A stretch of DNA of 64,000 nt from DLKC01 sp002478885 (GTDB lineage Bacteria > Bacteroidota > Bacteroidia > Chitinophagales > Chitinophagaceae), in contig JAXLUI010000001.1 of NCBI GenBank assembly GCA_046329585.1, positions 2,666,001 to 2,730,000 on the forward strand. The letters are read 5' to 3'. Shown here in pieces: positions 1-7,399 of this stretch (positions within the stretch are counted from its first letter, which is position 1; the number at the start of each line of letters is the position of its first letter). Under the pieces are notes generated by a model. That model had not been told where the DNA came from and ran no database searches. It saw only the letters and a list, made by a program, of their open reading frames with translations. The translations under genes were made by a program, and so were the position numbers.

Positions 1-15
1 TTAATTTTACGCCCT

Positions 16-1047
16 ATGCCTTATTTTAACTGGAATGATACCATTAACCTGTTCAGTAAGCTTACCGTGCGCAGAATCTGGAATGCTACCAAAGTAATGG
101 CCAGTTACCAGTGGAGCAAGTTTACCGGCAAACCTGTTCAATGGGGTTACCCGGTTTCTATTTCTTTTGAACCCACCACAAGCTGCAACCTGCGCTGCCC
201 CGAATGCCCGAGTGGATTGAGGGAATTCTCTAGGCCAACAGGTATGCTGCAAAAAGACTTTTTTCGCGAAACCATCGACGATATTTATAAAGAACTGCTC
301 TATCTTATTTTTTATTTCCAGGGCGAGCCATACCTAAATCCCGACTTTCTCGACATGGTAAAGTACGCGCATGAAAAAGGAATTTACACTGCCACATCTA
401 CCAACGCACACTATCTGACCGATGAAAAAGCAAAGAAAACGGTGGAGAGCGGGCTTGACCGTTTGATTATTTCCATCGACGGTACCACGCAGGACGTTTA
501 CCAGCAATACCGCGTCGGCGGCAAACTCGAAAAAGTGCTCGAAGGCGCCAGGAATATTGTTAAATGGAAAAAACAACTGAACAGCAAAACGCCCTTTATC
601 TTCTTCCAGTTTCTCGTGGTAAAACCCAACGAACACCAGATTGAGGAGGTAAAAAAGCTCGGCAACGAAATCGGTGTTGACCAGGTTCGTTTTAAAACAG
701 CCCAGGTTTACGATTATGAAAACGATCCCAATCAACTGATACCTACCAACGAAAAATACAGCCGTTATAAAAAAGACAGGAACGGCCACATGGCCATAAA
801 AAGCGGCCTCAATAATTATTGCTGGAAACTCTGGCATGCAAATGTTATCACATGGGACGGCCTGGTTGTACCTTGTTGCTTTGACAAGGATGCGACCCAT
901 CAGCTTGGTAATTTAAAAATGCAAAGCTTTAAAGAAACCTGGAACAACGATAACTACAAACAGTTTCGCCGTGAACTGCTCACCAGCCGCAAGAATATTG
1001 ACATTTGCGCCAATTGCAGTGAAGGGCTAAAGGTTTGGGAAGATTAA
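16..1047 (+). CDS. radical SAM/SPASM domain protein
   Basis: This 343-residue protein should use a [4Fe-4S] cluster to cleave S-adenosylmethionine and start radical chemistry; the substrate is unknown. The cluster motif CxxxCxxC is seen as C57, C61 and C64 (CNLRCPEC). The GEP-type motif of the barrel (FQGEPYLNP) follows at about residue 101. A C-terminal SPASM region carries a CC pair near residue 288 (VVPCCFD) and CANC near residue 334, which in this family bind auxiliary Fe-S clusters. The N-terminal 45 residues are rich in aromatic and basic residues, an extension outside the barrel. The ATG at 16 is the first usable start. No RiPP precursor or partner gene is visible downstream, and the upstream side is cut by the window edge. 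Family assignment is firm; function is unknown. Confidence 0.9.
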   Translation: MPYFNWNDTINLFSKLTVRRIWNATKVMASYQWSKFTGKPVQWGYPVSISFEPTTSCNLRCPECPSGLREFSRPTGMLQKDFFRETIDDIYKELLYLIFYFQGEPYLNPDFLDMVKYAHEKGIYTATSTNAHYLTDEKAKKTVESGLDRLIISIDGTTQDVYQQYRVGGKLEKVLEGARNIVKWKKQLNSKTPFIFFQFLVVKPNEHQIEEVKKLGNEIGVDQVRFKTAQVYDYENDPNQLIPTNEKYSRYKKDRNGHMAIKSGLNNYCWKLWHANVITWDGLVVPCCFDKDATHQLGNLKMQSFKETWNNDNYKQFRRELLTSRKNIDICANCSEGLKVWED

Positions 1048-1150
1048 TGCCCATAATAATTTTCAATTGCAACTATTCAGTTTGTCTCTTCGCAACTATT
1101 TTTTTCCAACAATTTTTATCTTAATTTCCGCCCCATAATAATTGTTTGCC

Positions 1151-1969
1151 ATGAACGAACTGATCCGCTATTTTGAAACAATTCCTTCACTCCATCGTGC
1201 TTTGATTCTCGCCGGCGGCATCACGCTTTTCTGGATGATTGAAAGCGGCATACCAATGTTCCGCTTTAAGTACAACAAATGGAAACATGCTGGCATCAAT
1301 ATCTTTTTTACGATCACCACCATCATAATCAATTTTGCTTTTGCTTACCTTATAGTGCTCGCATCGGACTATTGTATCAGTAATAAGTTTGGTCTGCTGC
1401 AATGGGTCGCGATGCCTTTGTGGCTGGAAATAATAGCCGGGCTTTTACTGCTCGATCTTGTGGGCGCTTACAGCATTCATTATTTGGAACACAAAGTAAA
1501 ATGGCTGTGGAAGTTTCATATGATTCATCATTCAGACACCCATGTTGATACAACCACCGCCAACAGGCATCACCCTGGTGAAAGCGTATTCAGGGCAGTC
1601 TTCACCATCATGGCTGTTTTTATTACAGGCGCACCTATATGGCTGGTGATGATGTATCAAACCCTTAGCGCCGTTACCTCGCAGTTCAATCACGCTAATA
1701 TTCAAATGCCCGAATGGCTCGATAAGCTGCTTCGATTTGTGCTGGTAACGCCGAATATGCACCGGGTACATCATCATTTCGTTCGCCCACAAACCGATTC
1801 TAACTACAGCAATATTTTTTCCGTATGGGATCGTGTGTTTGGAACTTATATGTTATCTCCAATAAAAGACCTGCGCTTTGGACTCGATGTTTTAGAAGGC
1901 CGCAACGACGAAAACATTGGCGAACTACTCAAAACGCCATTTGATAAGACAATAAAAACTGACTATTAA
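1151..1969 (+). CDS. sterol desaturase / fatty acid hydroxylase family membrane protein
   Basis: An integral membrane di-iron enzyme of the fatty acid hydroxylase superfamily, which hydroxylates or desaturates lipids using O2. The histidine clusters that bind the two irons are visible in order: HYLEH, HMIHH, then NRHH and MHRVHHH toward the C-terminus. Four or so hydrophobic segments lie in the first 130 residues and between the second and third clusters. The length of 272 residues is normal for bacterial members. I chose the ATG at 1151 over a TTG three codons upstream. It stands alone on its strand, with a repeat arm directly after its stop codon. The lipid substrate (sterol, carotenoid, sphingolipid or fatty acid) cannot be read from the sequence. 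Confidence 0.88.
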   Translation: MNELIRYFETIPSLHRALILAGGITLFWMIESGIPMFRFKYNKWKHAGINIFFTITTIIINFAFAYLIVLASDYCISNKFGLLQWVAMPLWLEIIAGLLLLDLVGAYSIHYLEHKVKWLWKFHMIHHSDTHVDTTTANRHHPGESVFRAVFTIMAVFITGAPIWLVMMYQTLSAVTSQFNHANIQMPEWLDKLLRFVLVTPNMHRVHHHFVRPQTDSNYSNIFSVWDRVFGTYMLSPIKDLRFGLDVLEGRNDENIGELLKTPFDKTIKTDY

Positions 1970-1974
1970 TTCTT

Positions 1975-2027
1975 GATGGACCGGCTGATTGCTACTATCG
2001 GCTTTGGTTGTGTCACTCACTTGTACG
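1975..2027 (+). repeat. dispersed intergenic repeat, single arm (forward)
   Basis: A single arm of the window-wide repeat family. The outer box ACCGGCTG is at about 1979 and the core GTTGTGTCACTCACTTGTAC is at 2007-2026 (TGTCAC subfamily). It fills the space between the convergent stops of the genes ending at 1969 and 2033. Confidence 0.85.
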
Positions 2028-2032
2028 CCTTA

Positions 2033-2626
2033 TTATTTATTCAGCAACTCATCAACGGCTTTTATGGCAACAGTAAGCCGTTCGGCATAACTGCCATTTA
2101 TTGTTACCCACGGCGTAGACTGGTTAACTAGCAAATCCTTATATACCTGGTATAATTCTACTCTTGGCTTTTCATCGGGGTATTCACGCAAAGGGTCGTA
2201 AACCCAGGGAAGATCTATGTTACAAAGAAGGTATAAATCATATTTTCTTATAGCAATCTGGTCAAGAATAAACTGGTGGCATTTCCCAAAAACATATTCG
2301 CACCACACTTTCATCACATACATGTCCGTATCGAGAAATAGCACCGAATTTGTCTCCTTCTCTTTTTGTTGCGCCTTAAGAGCCGAAGCATATTGCTCTT
2401 CCAGCTCAAGCTGGCCTTTGGCTATGCCAAGCAAATCATCATACGAATAATCCATTCCATTCTTCGTAAGATAATCCCTTGCAAACTCCGGGCACCATAA
2501 AGTGTTGTAGTGTGTTGCCAGGGTTTGGCACAACGTGCTTTTGCCCGTTGACTCAGGTCCTATGATCACAATTTTTTTAATGACAATTGTTTTTGCAAAG
2601 ATTACCAGGCAGCCGCACTTAAGCAA
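2033..2626 (-). CDS. NadR/Ttd14-like AAA-type NTPase
   Basis: A P-loop protein resembling the ribosylnicotinamide-kinase domain of NadR (AAA_28 family). With the TTG start at 2626 the Walker A motif GPESTGKST is at residues 23-31. A FLDTD segment near residue 100 fits Walker B, and a DPLREYPDEKPR stretch fits the lid that closes over substrate. In NadR this fold phosphorylates nicotinamide riboside; the nicotinamide-mononucleotide adenylyltransferase half is absent here, so the substrate is uncertain. No ATG exists before the P-loop, so translation probably begins at a TTG overlapping the end of the upstream gene by 25 bases, which suggests translational coupling. The true start may lie a few codons further in. 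Confidence 0.75.
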   Translation of the reverse strand: MLKCGCLVIFAKTIVIKKIVIIGPESTGKSTLCQTLATHYNTLWCPEFARDYLTKNGMDYSYDDLLGIAKGQLELEEQYASALKAQQKEKETNSVLFLDTDMYVMKVWCEYVFGKCHQFILDQIAIRKYDLYLLCNIDLPWVYDPLREYPDEKPRVELYQVYKDLLVNQSTPWVTINGSYAERLTVAIKAVDELLNK

Positions 2627-3141
2627 GATTTCTTTTTCTTTTTAATGGCAACCTGGTTTATACGCGGCTCGTAATATTTGGCGAAGAAGGTTGTTTCCCA
2701 GAATTTTCGGTTGAGTAAAAATTCAGGGTTGGTAAACAAAAAGTCAGGCAGTACGTGGTAGAAACGGTATCCCTGGCTGTAAAAATATTGTTTGCAAACA
2801 CCGGCATAACCAAGTTCGCCGGCAGCAGCCAGCGCTGCATCCCGCTGGCATCTTGATTTAGTAAATGGTTTCACAATTCTTTGCTGAAAGCCGAACATAT
2901 AAAACTGGTCGCGCAACATTTTATAGTTCTGGTATCTCGACCGGGCGTCTAATTGCGGAAAGAATGGAATACTTAAAAGGCACACATTTACAATAACAAA
3001 AACAACCCTGGAACAGCCATGCAGCCAATCATGAAAGCCGTTGTTTGAGTATAACAGGTAAAGCAGCAACAGTTCGATCAAAGAAACGGCGTGAAGCAGG
3101 TAACTAATGCGGAAATAAACAATGAAGGTTTTCAAAACCAC
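2602..3141 (-). CDS. conserved hypothetical membrane protein
   Basis: A 179-residue protein that I cannot assign to a named family. Two hydrophobic segments lie in the first 60 residues (about 5-30 and 40-62), followed by a soluble basic domain with many aromatic residues (FYHVLPDFLF, FWETTFFAKYY). It ends in a run of five lysines followed by a short tail. The topology suggests a membrane anchor with a cytoplasmic domain. It is upstream of, and overlaps by 25 bases, the NadR-like NTPase gene, so the two are probably co-translated. Together they sit between a forward repeat arm at 1975-2027 and a reverse arm at 3216-3271. Confidence 0.6.
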   Translation of the reverse strand: MVLKTFIVYFRISYLLHAVSLIELLLLYLLYSNNGFHDWLHGCSRVVFVIVNVCLLSIPFFPQLDARSRYQNYKMLRDQFYMFGFQQRIVKPFTKSRCQRDAALAAAGELGYAGVCKQYFYSQGYRFYHVLPDFLFTNPEFLLNRKFWETTFFAKYYEPRINQVAIKKKKKSCLSAAAW

Positions 3142-3215
3142 GACGATTTTTTCAGCAACAAATTACAACAAATCATCCTTACAACATGCCGCCATTGCCG
3201 CGCAAAGCGCCAAAA

Positions 3216-3271
3216 GTGCAAGTGTGCGACGCAACGATGCTGATTAGAGAACCATAAGCCGGGTACAAAAA
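3216..3271 (-). repeat. dispersed intergenic repeat, single arm (reverse)
   Basis: Single arm on the minus strand. Its core CAAGTGTGCGACGCAAC is at 3219-3235 (TCGC subfamily) and the outer box AAGCCGGGTACAAAAA is at about 3256-3271. It lies between the start of the gene at 3141 and the stop of the NifU-like gene at 3316. Confidence 0.85.
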
Positions 3272-3315
3272 AGCGCCGCATGTTGCGGCGCTTAATATTT
3301 CACAAACAAAAAATG

Positions 3316-3915
3316 CTATTCTGCTTCCGCCACTACCTCTTTCACTTCAGGAATCATTCGCTTCATCATCCCCTCGATGCCGGCTTTTAGTGTTATCATG
3401 CTCGAAGGGCAGCCGCTGCAACTTCCCTGCAGCATAAGGCTTACCACGCCTTCGTTATAGCTTTTGAACTGAATAGCACCGCCGTCCATTTCCACTGCGG
3501 GGCGCACATAGCTGTCGAGCAACTCTTTAATACGCTTAACCACATCGTCGTCGTCGGCCGCTACGGTATTGGTTGACTCCTGCTTCATAACCTTCACTTC
3601 ATCTTCATTAATAACCGGACCGCCATTTTCAAGGTAATCTTTCAAAAACTGTTTTATAGAAGGAATTACATCCTGCCAATCTCCTGTGTCTGAAGTTTTG
3701 GTGAGTGTAACAAAATTGCTGGCTATAAAAACACTCTTTACAAAAGGAAAACTAAACAGTTCTTTTGCCAGCGGCGATGGGCCTGCCAGTGTTTCATCAG
3801 GAAAATCTATGCTTTTACCCGGATACAATAATTTGTTAGCAACAAATTTCATTGTTTCAGGGTTTGGTGTCATTTCGGTATAAATGCTTATTACCGGGTT
3901 ACCAGTCTTGATCAT
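3316..3915 (-). CDS. NifU/Nfu-like iron-sulfur scaffold protein
   Basis: A 199-residue Fe-S cluster carrier of the Nfu type. An N-terminal Nfu domain (about residues 10-95, with MTPNPETMKFV and the FVKSVFIASNFVTLTK segment) is followed by an acidic linker and a C-terminal NifU domain (about 122-195) carrying C166-S-G-C169, the pair that binds a bridging [4Fe-4S] cluster between subunits. The protein should hold clusters transiently and pass them to client enzymes in the cytoplasm. I start at the ATG at 3915 (MIKTGNPVISIYTEMTPNP), because the reading frame upstream of it runs through a repeat arm and encodes no family sequence. It is transcribed alone. Confidence 0.92.
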   Translation of the reverse strand: MIKTGNPVISIYTEMTPNPETMKFVANKLLYPGKSIDFPDETLAGPSPLAKELFSFPFVKSVFIASNFVTLTKTSDTGDWQDVIPSIKQFLKDYLENGGPVINEDEVKVMKQESTNTVAADDDDVVKRIKELLDSYVRPAVEMDGGAIQFKSYNEGVVSLMLQGSCSGCPSSMITLKAGIEGMMKRMIPEVKEVVAEAE

Positions 3916-4241
3916 AACGCGTTTTTTATTTTGTTGACCCAGCTTAAACAACCTCGCCCGGCATTCGTTGCGTCGCACTCTTGTGCGTTCTTATCGCTAC
4001 CGGGCTTTTGATACATGGCTATTCAGGAGCTTAAAAACAAAAATAACCACTCCGCGGTCTTTATGTTTACGAATGAAGGAAAGAGCTTAACCACAACACG
4101 CTTTTTGGCCGTAAACCGGGCTTGCCCCTTGGAAAATGAAAGCAATTTTTTGGTTGCGATCGGGTTTTCGCCAACTTATTACCAAAAACCAAAACGGTAA
4201 AAGCCATTTGTAGCACTCTTTGTTTATTTGCAAAAACTTTT
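3916..4241. other. intergenic stretch between divergent genes
   Basis: These 326 bases hold one repeat arm (3932-3989) and otherwise nothing I can recognise. An open frame at 4015-4200 has no family resemblance and no ribosome-binding context, so I do not call it. Promoters for the divergent NifU-like gene and the ArsC-like pseudogene should lie here, but no clear TAnnTTTG box was found. Confidence 0.5.
3932..3989 (+). repeat. dispersed intergenic repeat, single arm (forward)
   Basis: Single arm with core GTTGCGTCGCACTCTTG at 3967-3983 (TCGC subfamily) and a GACCCAGCTT outer box near 3936. It lies in the upstream region of the NifU-like gene and would be read antisense to it. Confidence 0.8.
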
Positions 4242-4592
4242 ATGAAGAAGATATATCACCTCGGCACATGCGACACATGCCAGCGCATCCTGAAAGACAC
4301 AGGCGCGGTAAAGAAAGGCGCCTAGCTCCAGGATATAAAAACAGAAAAGATAACCCTGCCACAAATAAATGAAATGAAAAAGCTGGCCGGCAGTTACGAA
4401 ACACTTTTCAGCCGCAGAGCGCTAAAGTACCGGGCTATGGGGCTTCATGAAAAAGAACTCACCGAAAAAGACTATCGCGACCTGATACTGGATGAATACA
4501 CTTTTTTAAAAAGGCCGGTAGCCATCATCGACAATAAAATTTTTATTGGCAATACAAATGCCGTTGTGGCCGCATTGAAAGAAGCGTTGTGA
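4242..4592 (+). pseudogene. ArsC/Spx-like thioredoxin-fold protein, interrupted by an amber codon
   Basis: Translation from the ATG at 4242 gives MKKIYHLGTCDTCQRILKD, the start of an ArsC/YffB/Spx-family protein with the active-site C10-x-x-C13. The 28th codon (4323-4325) is TAG. The same frame then runs on to 4592 with the rest of the family, including LFSRRALKYRAMGL and the TFLKRPVAIIDNKIFIG segment in which the KRP motif is typical. The full frame would be 116 residues, normal for the family. A single G-to-T change from GAG would create the stop. It may be a recent pseudogene, a sequencing error or a suppressed codon. An internal ATG at 4374 would give only the C-terminal 72 residues without the active-site cysteines. 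Confidence 0.8.
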
Positions 4593-4674
4593 GTTTTGAC
4601 GGCGGACATGGGCTTTTGTGGCTTTTGACGCATGAACTTTTCGTTTTATCTTACCGTTCGCAAAACAACTATAC

Positions 4675-5949
4675 ATGAAAAAAATGTCATTGTGCCTGCC
4701 GGTTATTTTATTGGTATGTACGCTATCGGTTTCTGCTAATGCCCAGGTTATCAAAACAAGTAATGCCAGACTTAGTTCAATCGATTACGAAAAGCTTGAC
4801 AGAATTGATACCCTCGTTAATGAATATATTGGAAGGAAATGGCTCACAGGCTTGGTTACTATCGTAGTGAAAGACGGGCAGCTTGTTCAATACAAAGGTT
4901 ATGGCATGGCAGATGTTGCTTCGAAAAAGCCGATGGAAAATAACAGCCTGTTCAGGATTATGTCGCAAACGAAAGCCATCACCAGTATTGGTATTATGAT
5001 GCTGTACGAACAGGGCAAACTTTTGCTCGATGAACCCATTGCTGATTTTATACCTGAATATGCCAACCAGGTTGTGCTGGACAAATACAATGCAGCCGAC
5101 ACAACTTATACAACCGTTCCCGCAAAGCGCAAGGTTACTTTCCGCGACCTGCTTACCCACAGCTCTGGTATTGATTATTCCGATATCGGCAGCGAACCAA
5201 TGAAATCGATCTATGCAAAGGCCGGTATCCCAAGCGGGTTGGGTTATTTCGACAAAGACCTGCTCACCGAAATGAAAAAAATGGGCAAACTTCCTCTTGG
5301 CTTTCAACCTGGAGAAAAATTTCAATACGGGCTCAACAGCGATCTGCTTGGTTGTTTAATACAGGTGATCAGCGGAAAAACGCTTGACGATTTTTTTAAA
5401 ACCTATATTTTTCAGCCGCTCGGCATGAACGACACTTATTTTAATGTGCCTAAAGAAAAAGCCGGCAGGTTGGCCACCGTTTACACCGAAGATGAAGCCC
5501 ATAATGTCATTCCATGGAGCCATACCTTCCGCAACATCGATCCTGACTACCCGCTTATGGATAAACATTACTTCAGCGGCGGCGCAGGACTTACTTCAAC
5601 AGCTTATGACTATGCCATTTTTATGCAGATGTTATTAAACGGGGGCAAGTATAATGGCAAACAAATATTGTCAAATCGAACGGTTGAGATGATAACCAGC
5701 AACCAACTCGATTTTCACTTCAACGGCACCGATGACTTTGGATTGGGATTTGAAATTGTAACGGATAAAGGAGCAGCTAACGGGCCGCGCAGCAAAGGCA
5801 GTTTCTCGTGGGGTGGATATTACGGCACATCTTATTGGGCAGATCCCAAAGAAAACCTGGTTTGCCTGATCATGTCGCAGCAAAACCCAAACAGCCACGG
5901 CGACCTCTTTAAAAGAATCGAAGCCATCATCTATTCAAGCGTTAAATAA
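4675..5949 (+). CDS. serine hydrolase of the class C beta-lactamase fold
   Basis: A secreted serine hydrolase (beta-lactamase / penicillin-binding-protein-like, EstB-type). A signal peptide covers about residues 1-23, ending ANA-Q. The nucleophile motif SxxK is S97-Q-T-K100. A tyrosine motif, Y218 in FQYGLNSD, fits the second catalytic box, and SWGGYYGTSYW near the C-terminus fits the third. The length of 424 residues is typical. Members of this family include esterases, D-aminopeptidases and beta-lactamases, so antibiotic resistance should not be assumed. The gene is transcribed alone, converging on the small membrane protein gene at 5954-6166 with a four-base gap. Confidence 0.88.
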   Translation: MKKMSLCLPVILLVCTLSVSANAQVIKTSNARLSSIDYEKLDRIDTLVNEYIGRKWLTGLVTIVVKDGQLVQYKGYGMADVASKKPMENNSLFRIMSQTKAITSIGIMMLYEQGKLLLDEPIADFIPEYANQVVLDKYNAADTTYTTVPAKRKVTFRDLLTHSSGIDYSDIGSEPMKSIYAKAGIPSGLGYFDKDLLTEMKKMGKLPLGFQPGEKFQYGLNSDLLGCLIQVISGKTLDDFFKTYIFQPLGMNDTYFNVPKEKAGRLATVYTEDEAHNVIPWSHTFRNIDPDYPLMDKHYFSGGAGLTSTAYDYAIFMQMLLNGGKYNGKQILSNRTVEMITSNQLDFHFNGTDDFGLGFEIVTDKGAANGPRSKGSFSWGGYYGTSYWADPKENLVCLIMSQQNPNSHGDLFKRIEAIIYSSVK

Positions 5950-5953
5950 CCCA

Positions 5954-6166
5954 TCATTTTTTGGGATTGATCTTGCAGGTGTTTATTCCAAAAATGGCCC
6001 ATATCGGGCAAAAATTAATGAGCGCAGTTGCAAGCAAAATGCCGCCGGCAGCCAGTAAAACAATGCCAGTTGTTCCGGTAACGGTTCCTGTAAAATATAA
6101 CACAGCAAGCGTTACAGCCAGGATAATTCTTATTACTTTGTCGGCAGATCCAATGTTCTTTTTCAT
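5954..6166 (-). CDS. DUF2892 (YgaP-like) small membrane protein
   Basis: A 70-residue protein with two transmembrane segments (about residues 14-33 and 38-56) and the pattern NIGSADKVIRIILA ... LIxFCPIWAIFGINTC that marks DUF2892. In other bacteria this module is the membrane part of YgaP-type rhodanese proteins or stands alone; its role is unknown. The CPxxxxxGxxTC end is well conserved in the family. I start at the ATG at 6166 (MKKNIGSADK) rather than the longer frame. It is a single-gene unit. Confidence 0.8.
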   Translation of the reverse strand: MKKNIGSADKVIRIILAVTLAVLYFTGTVTGTTGIVLLAAGGILLATALINFCPIWAIFGINTCKINPKK

Positions 6167-6242
6167 GATATAAAGTTTATGCAAACAAAACTAAACCGAT
6201 GTGCCAACACTGTATATGACATTTGTCACAAAGACAATTTTC

Positions 6243-6300
6243 TTGTACCAGGCTTTAACACTGTACTCATCGCCCGTTGCGTCGCACTCTTCAGGGTTCC
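6243..6300 (+). repeat. dispersed intergenic repeat, single arm (forward)
   Basis: Single arm with outer box TACCAGGCTTT at about 6245 and core GTTGCGTCGCACTCTT at 6276-6291, followed by CAGGGTTCC, which also follows the cores at 13091 and 63382 in similar form. It lies between divergent genes. Confidence 0.8.
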
Positions 6301-6391
6301 GGTTCCTTCCCAGCAGCATACCTGTGAATGACTGCCTTATAAACAGCGTTAAAAATCACAAACAAGAGGCAAACACACTGCTAACAATACT

Positions 6392-6399
6392 TACATTTG
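6392..6399 (+). promoter_or_regulatory. candidate -7 box for the ECF sigma operon
   Basis: TACATTTG fits the Bacteroidota -7 element TAnnTTTG. It lies only five bases before the ATG at 6405, so the transcript would be nearly leaderless. No convincing -33 TTTG is present at the usual spacing. Confidence 0.35.
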
Positions 6400-6404
6400 A
6401 AATT

Positions 6405-6965
6405 ATGCCGTCAAAACTTTCTGCAACAACCTGGATACATGAATACGGAGATATGCTTTTCCGGTATGCATTACCCCGCGTAAATGATGAGGACACAGCT
6501 AAGGATCTTGTGCAGGAAACCTTTCTTGCGGCCTGGCGTAATCGCGAGAATTTTAAGGGAGAGATATCAGAAAAGAACTGGCTTTATACCATTCTCAAAA
6601 ATAAAATAATTGATCATTTCAGGAAGGCTTCGACAAGGTTAACAGACCGGTTACCCGGCCAGGCTAATGAAGAAGCCTATTTTGATGAAAACCTCCATTG
6701 GACCAAAGCGGCATCACCGAATGACTGGAGTGTTAATGCAGACGATGCCGTTAACCGAAAAGAATTTCATGATGTGTTGAAAAAATGCAAATCGAAATTG
6801 AAAGAAACCCAGGACATGGTGTTTACCATGAAGTACCAGGAAGATATGGACAGCGAAGAAATTTGTAAGGTGCTTAATATTACCCCGTCTAATTATTGGG
6901 TGCTTATTCACCGGGCCAAGCTTCAGCTAAGAGTTTGCATTGAAAAAAACTGGTTTTTAAAATAA
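6405..6965 (+). CDS. ECF-type RNA polymerase sigma factor
   Basis: A 186-residue extracytoplasmic-function sigma factor. Region 2 is seen in the first 80 residues, with the DTAKDLVQETFLAAWRNRENF helix and the NWLYTILKNKIIDHFRK segment that contacts the -10 region. Region 4 occupies about residues 120-180 (QDMVFTMKYQEDMDSEEICKVLNITPSNYWVLIHRAKLQLR), the helix-turn-helix for the -35 region. The linker between them is long and acidic. I start at the ATG at 6405 because the frame upstream runs through a repeat arm. The anti-sigma gene follows 13 bases later, so the pair likely forms a signal-responsive switch; target genes cannot be named. Confidence 0.92.
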   Translation: MPSKLSATTWIHEYGDMLFRYALPRVNDEDTAKDLVQETFLAAWRNRENFKGEISEKNWLYTILKNKIIDHFRKASTRLTDRLPGQANEEAYFDENLHWTKAASPNDWSVNADDAVNRKEFHDVLKKCKSKLKETQDMVFTMKYQEDMDSEEICKVLNITPSNYWVLIHRAKLQLRVCIEKNWFLK

Positions 6966-6978
6966 AGGAGATGCGGCA

Positions 6979-7224
6979 ATGAAACTAATGATCACTTGCG
7001 GAGAGGCAACAGATTTTATCTCAAAAAAGGAAGAAGGAAAACTTTCTTTTCTACAGAAAATTCAACTAGCCATACACCTTTATTTATGCGAGTTATGCAG
7101 ATTTTTCAGTAAACAAAACAAGGTCATTACCAGGGGCGTGGGTAAAATACACGAGCATATCGATGCGAGGCTTAGCGAAGGGCAGAAAAATGAATTGATC
7201 GAAGTTTTAGAAAATGAACCGTAG
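6979..7224 (+). CDS. small zinc-finger anti-sigma factor
   Basis: An 81-residue cytoplasmic protein with the pattern C7 ... H33-x3-C37-x2-C40 (HLYLCELC), the HxxxCxxC motif of zinc-binding anti-sigma (ZAS) domains. It follows the ECF sigma gene in the same direction with a 13-base gap containing a good Shine-Dalgarno sequence (AAAGGAG), which is unusual in this phylum. It has no membrane segment, so the signal is probably sensed in the cytoplasm, for example through the thiols. The role as binder of the upstream sigma factor is inferred from motif and gene order. Confidence 0.78.
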   Translation: MKLMITCGEATDFISKKEEGKLSFLQKIQLAIHLYLCELCRFFSKQNKVITRGVGKIHEHIDARLSEGQKNELIEVLENEP

Positions 7225-7277
7225 CTTCCTGCCGTATAATATCTGCAGCTCTTTGCAGCTTTAAGTTGATGCCGTAC

Positions 7278-7310
7278 ACGCTGTGCGACGCAACAGCCGA
7301 TGCCAAATGA
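7278..7310 (-). repeat. degenerate dispersed repeat arm (reverse)
   Basis: A decayed arm: TGTGCGACGCAAC at 7282-7294 matches the TCGC core, and CCGATGCC follows as in the arms with a GGCATCG spacer. The CCGGCT outer box is missing. It lies upstream of the carbamoyl-phosphate synthase gene. Confidence 0.65.
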
Positions 7311-7375
7311 TCGTTAGTTTGGCTAATAAATTATCTACTTAAAAATTAAGCTGTCTAAAAATCCTTCCGGGCGCT

Positions 7376-7383
7376 TACATTTG
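7376..7383 (+). promoter_or_regulatory. candidate -7 box upstream of carB half-gene
   Basis: TTACATTTGC contains TACATTTG, a perfect TAnnTTTG match, 16 bases before the ATG at 7400. The same TTACATTTGCA string precedes feoB at 57859. No clear -33 TTTG is seen at 19-21 bases upstream. Confidence 0.5.
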
Positions 7384-7399
7384 CACAATTTATTTTGAA

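Noticed and set aside
3916..3978. N-terminal extension of the NifU-like protein
   Set aside because: The extra residues are encoded by repeat-arm DNA; the family begins at the ATG at 3915.
4015..4200. 61-residue plus-strand open frame
   Set aside because: No family resemblance, no ribosome-binding context, and it starts just past a repeat arm; most likely chance.
4675..5949. Antibiotic-resistance beta-lactamase
   Set aside because: The SxxK serine-hydrolase fold is shared with esterases and peptidases, and nothing in the context points to resistance.
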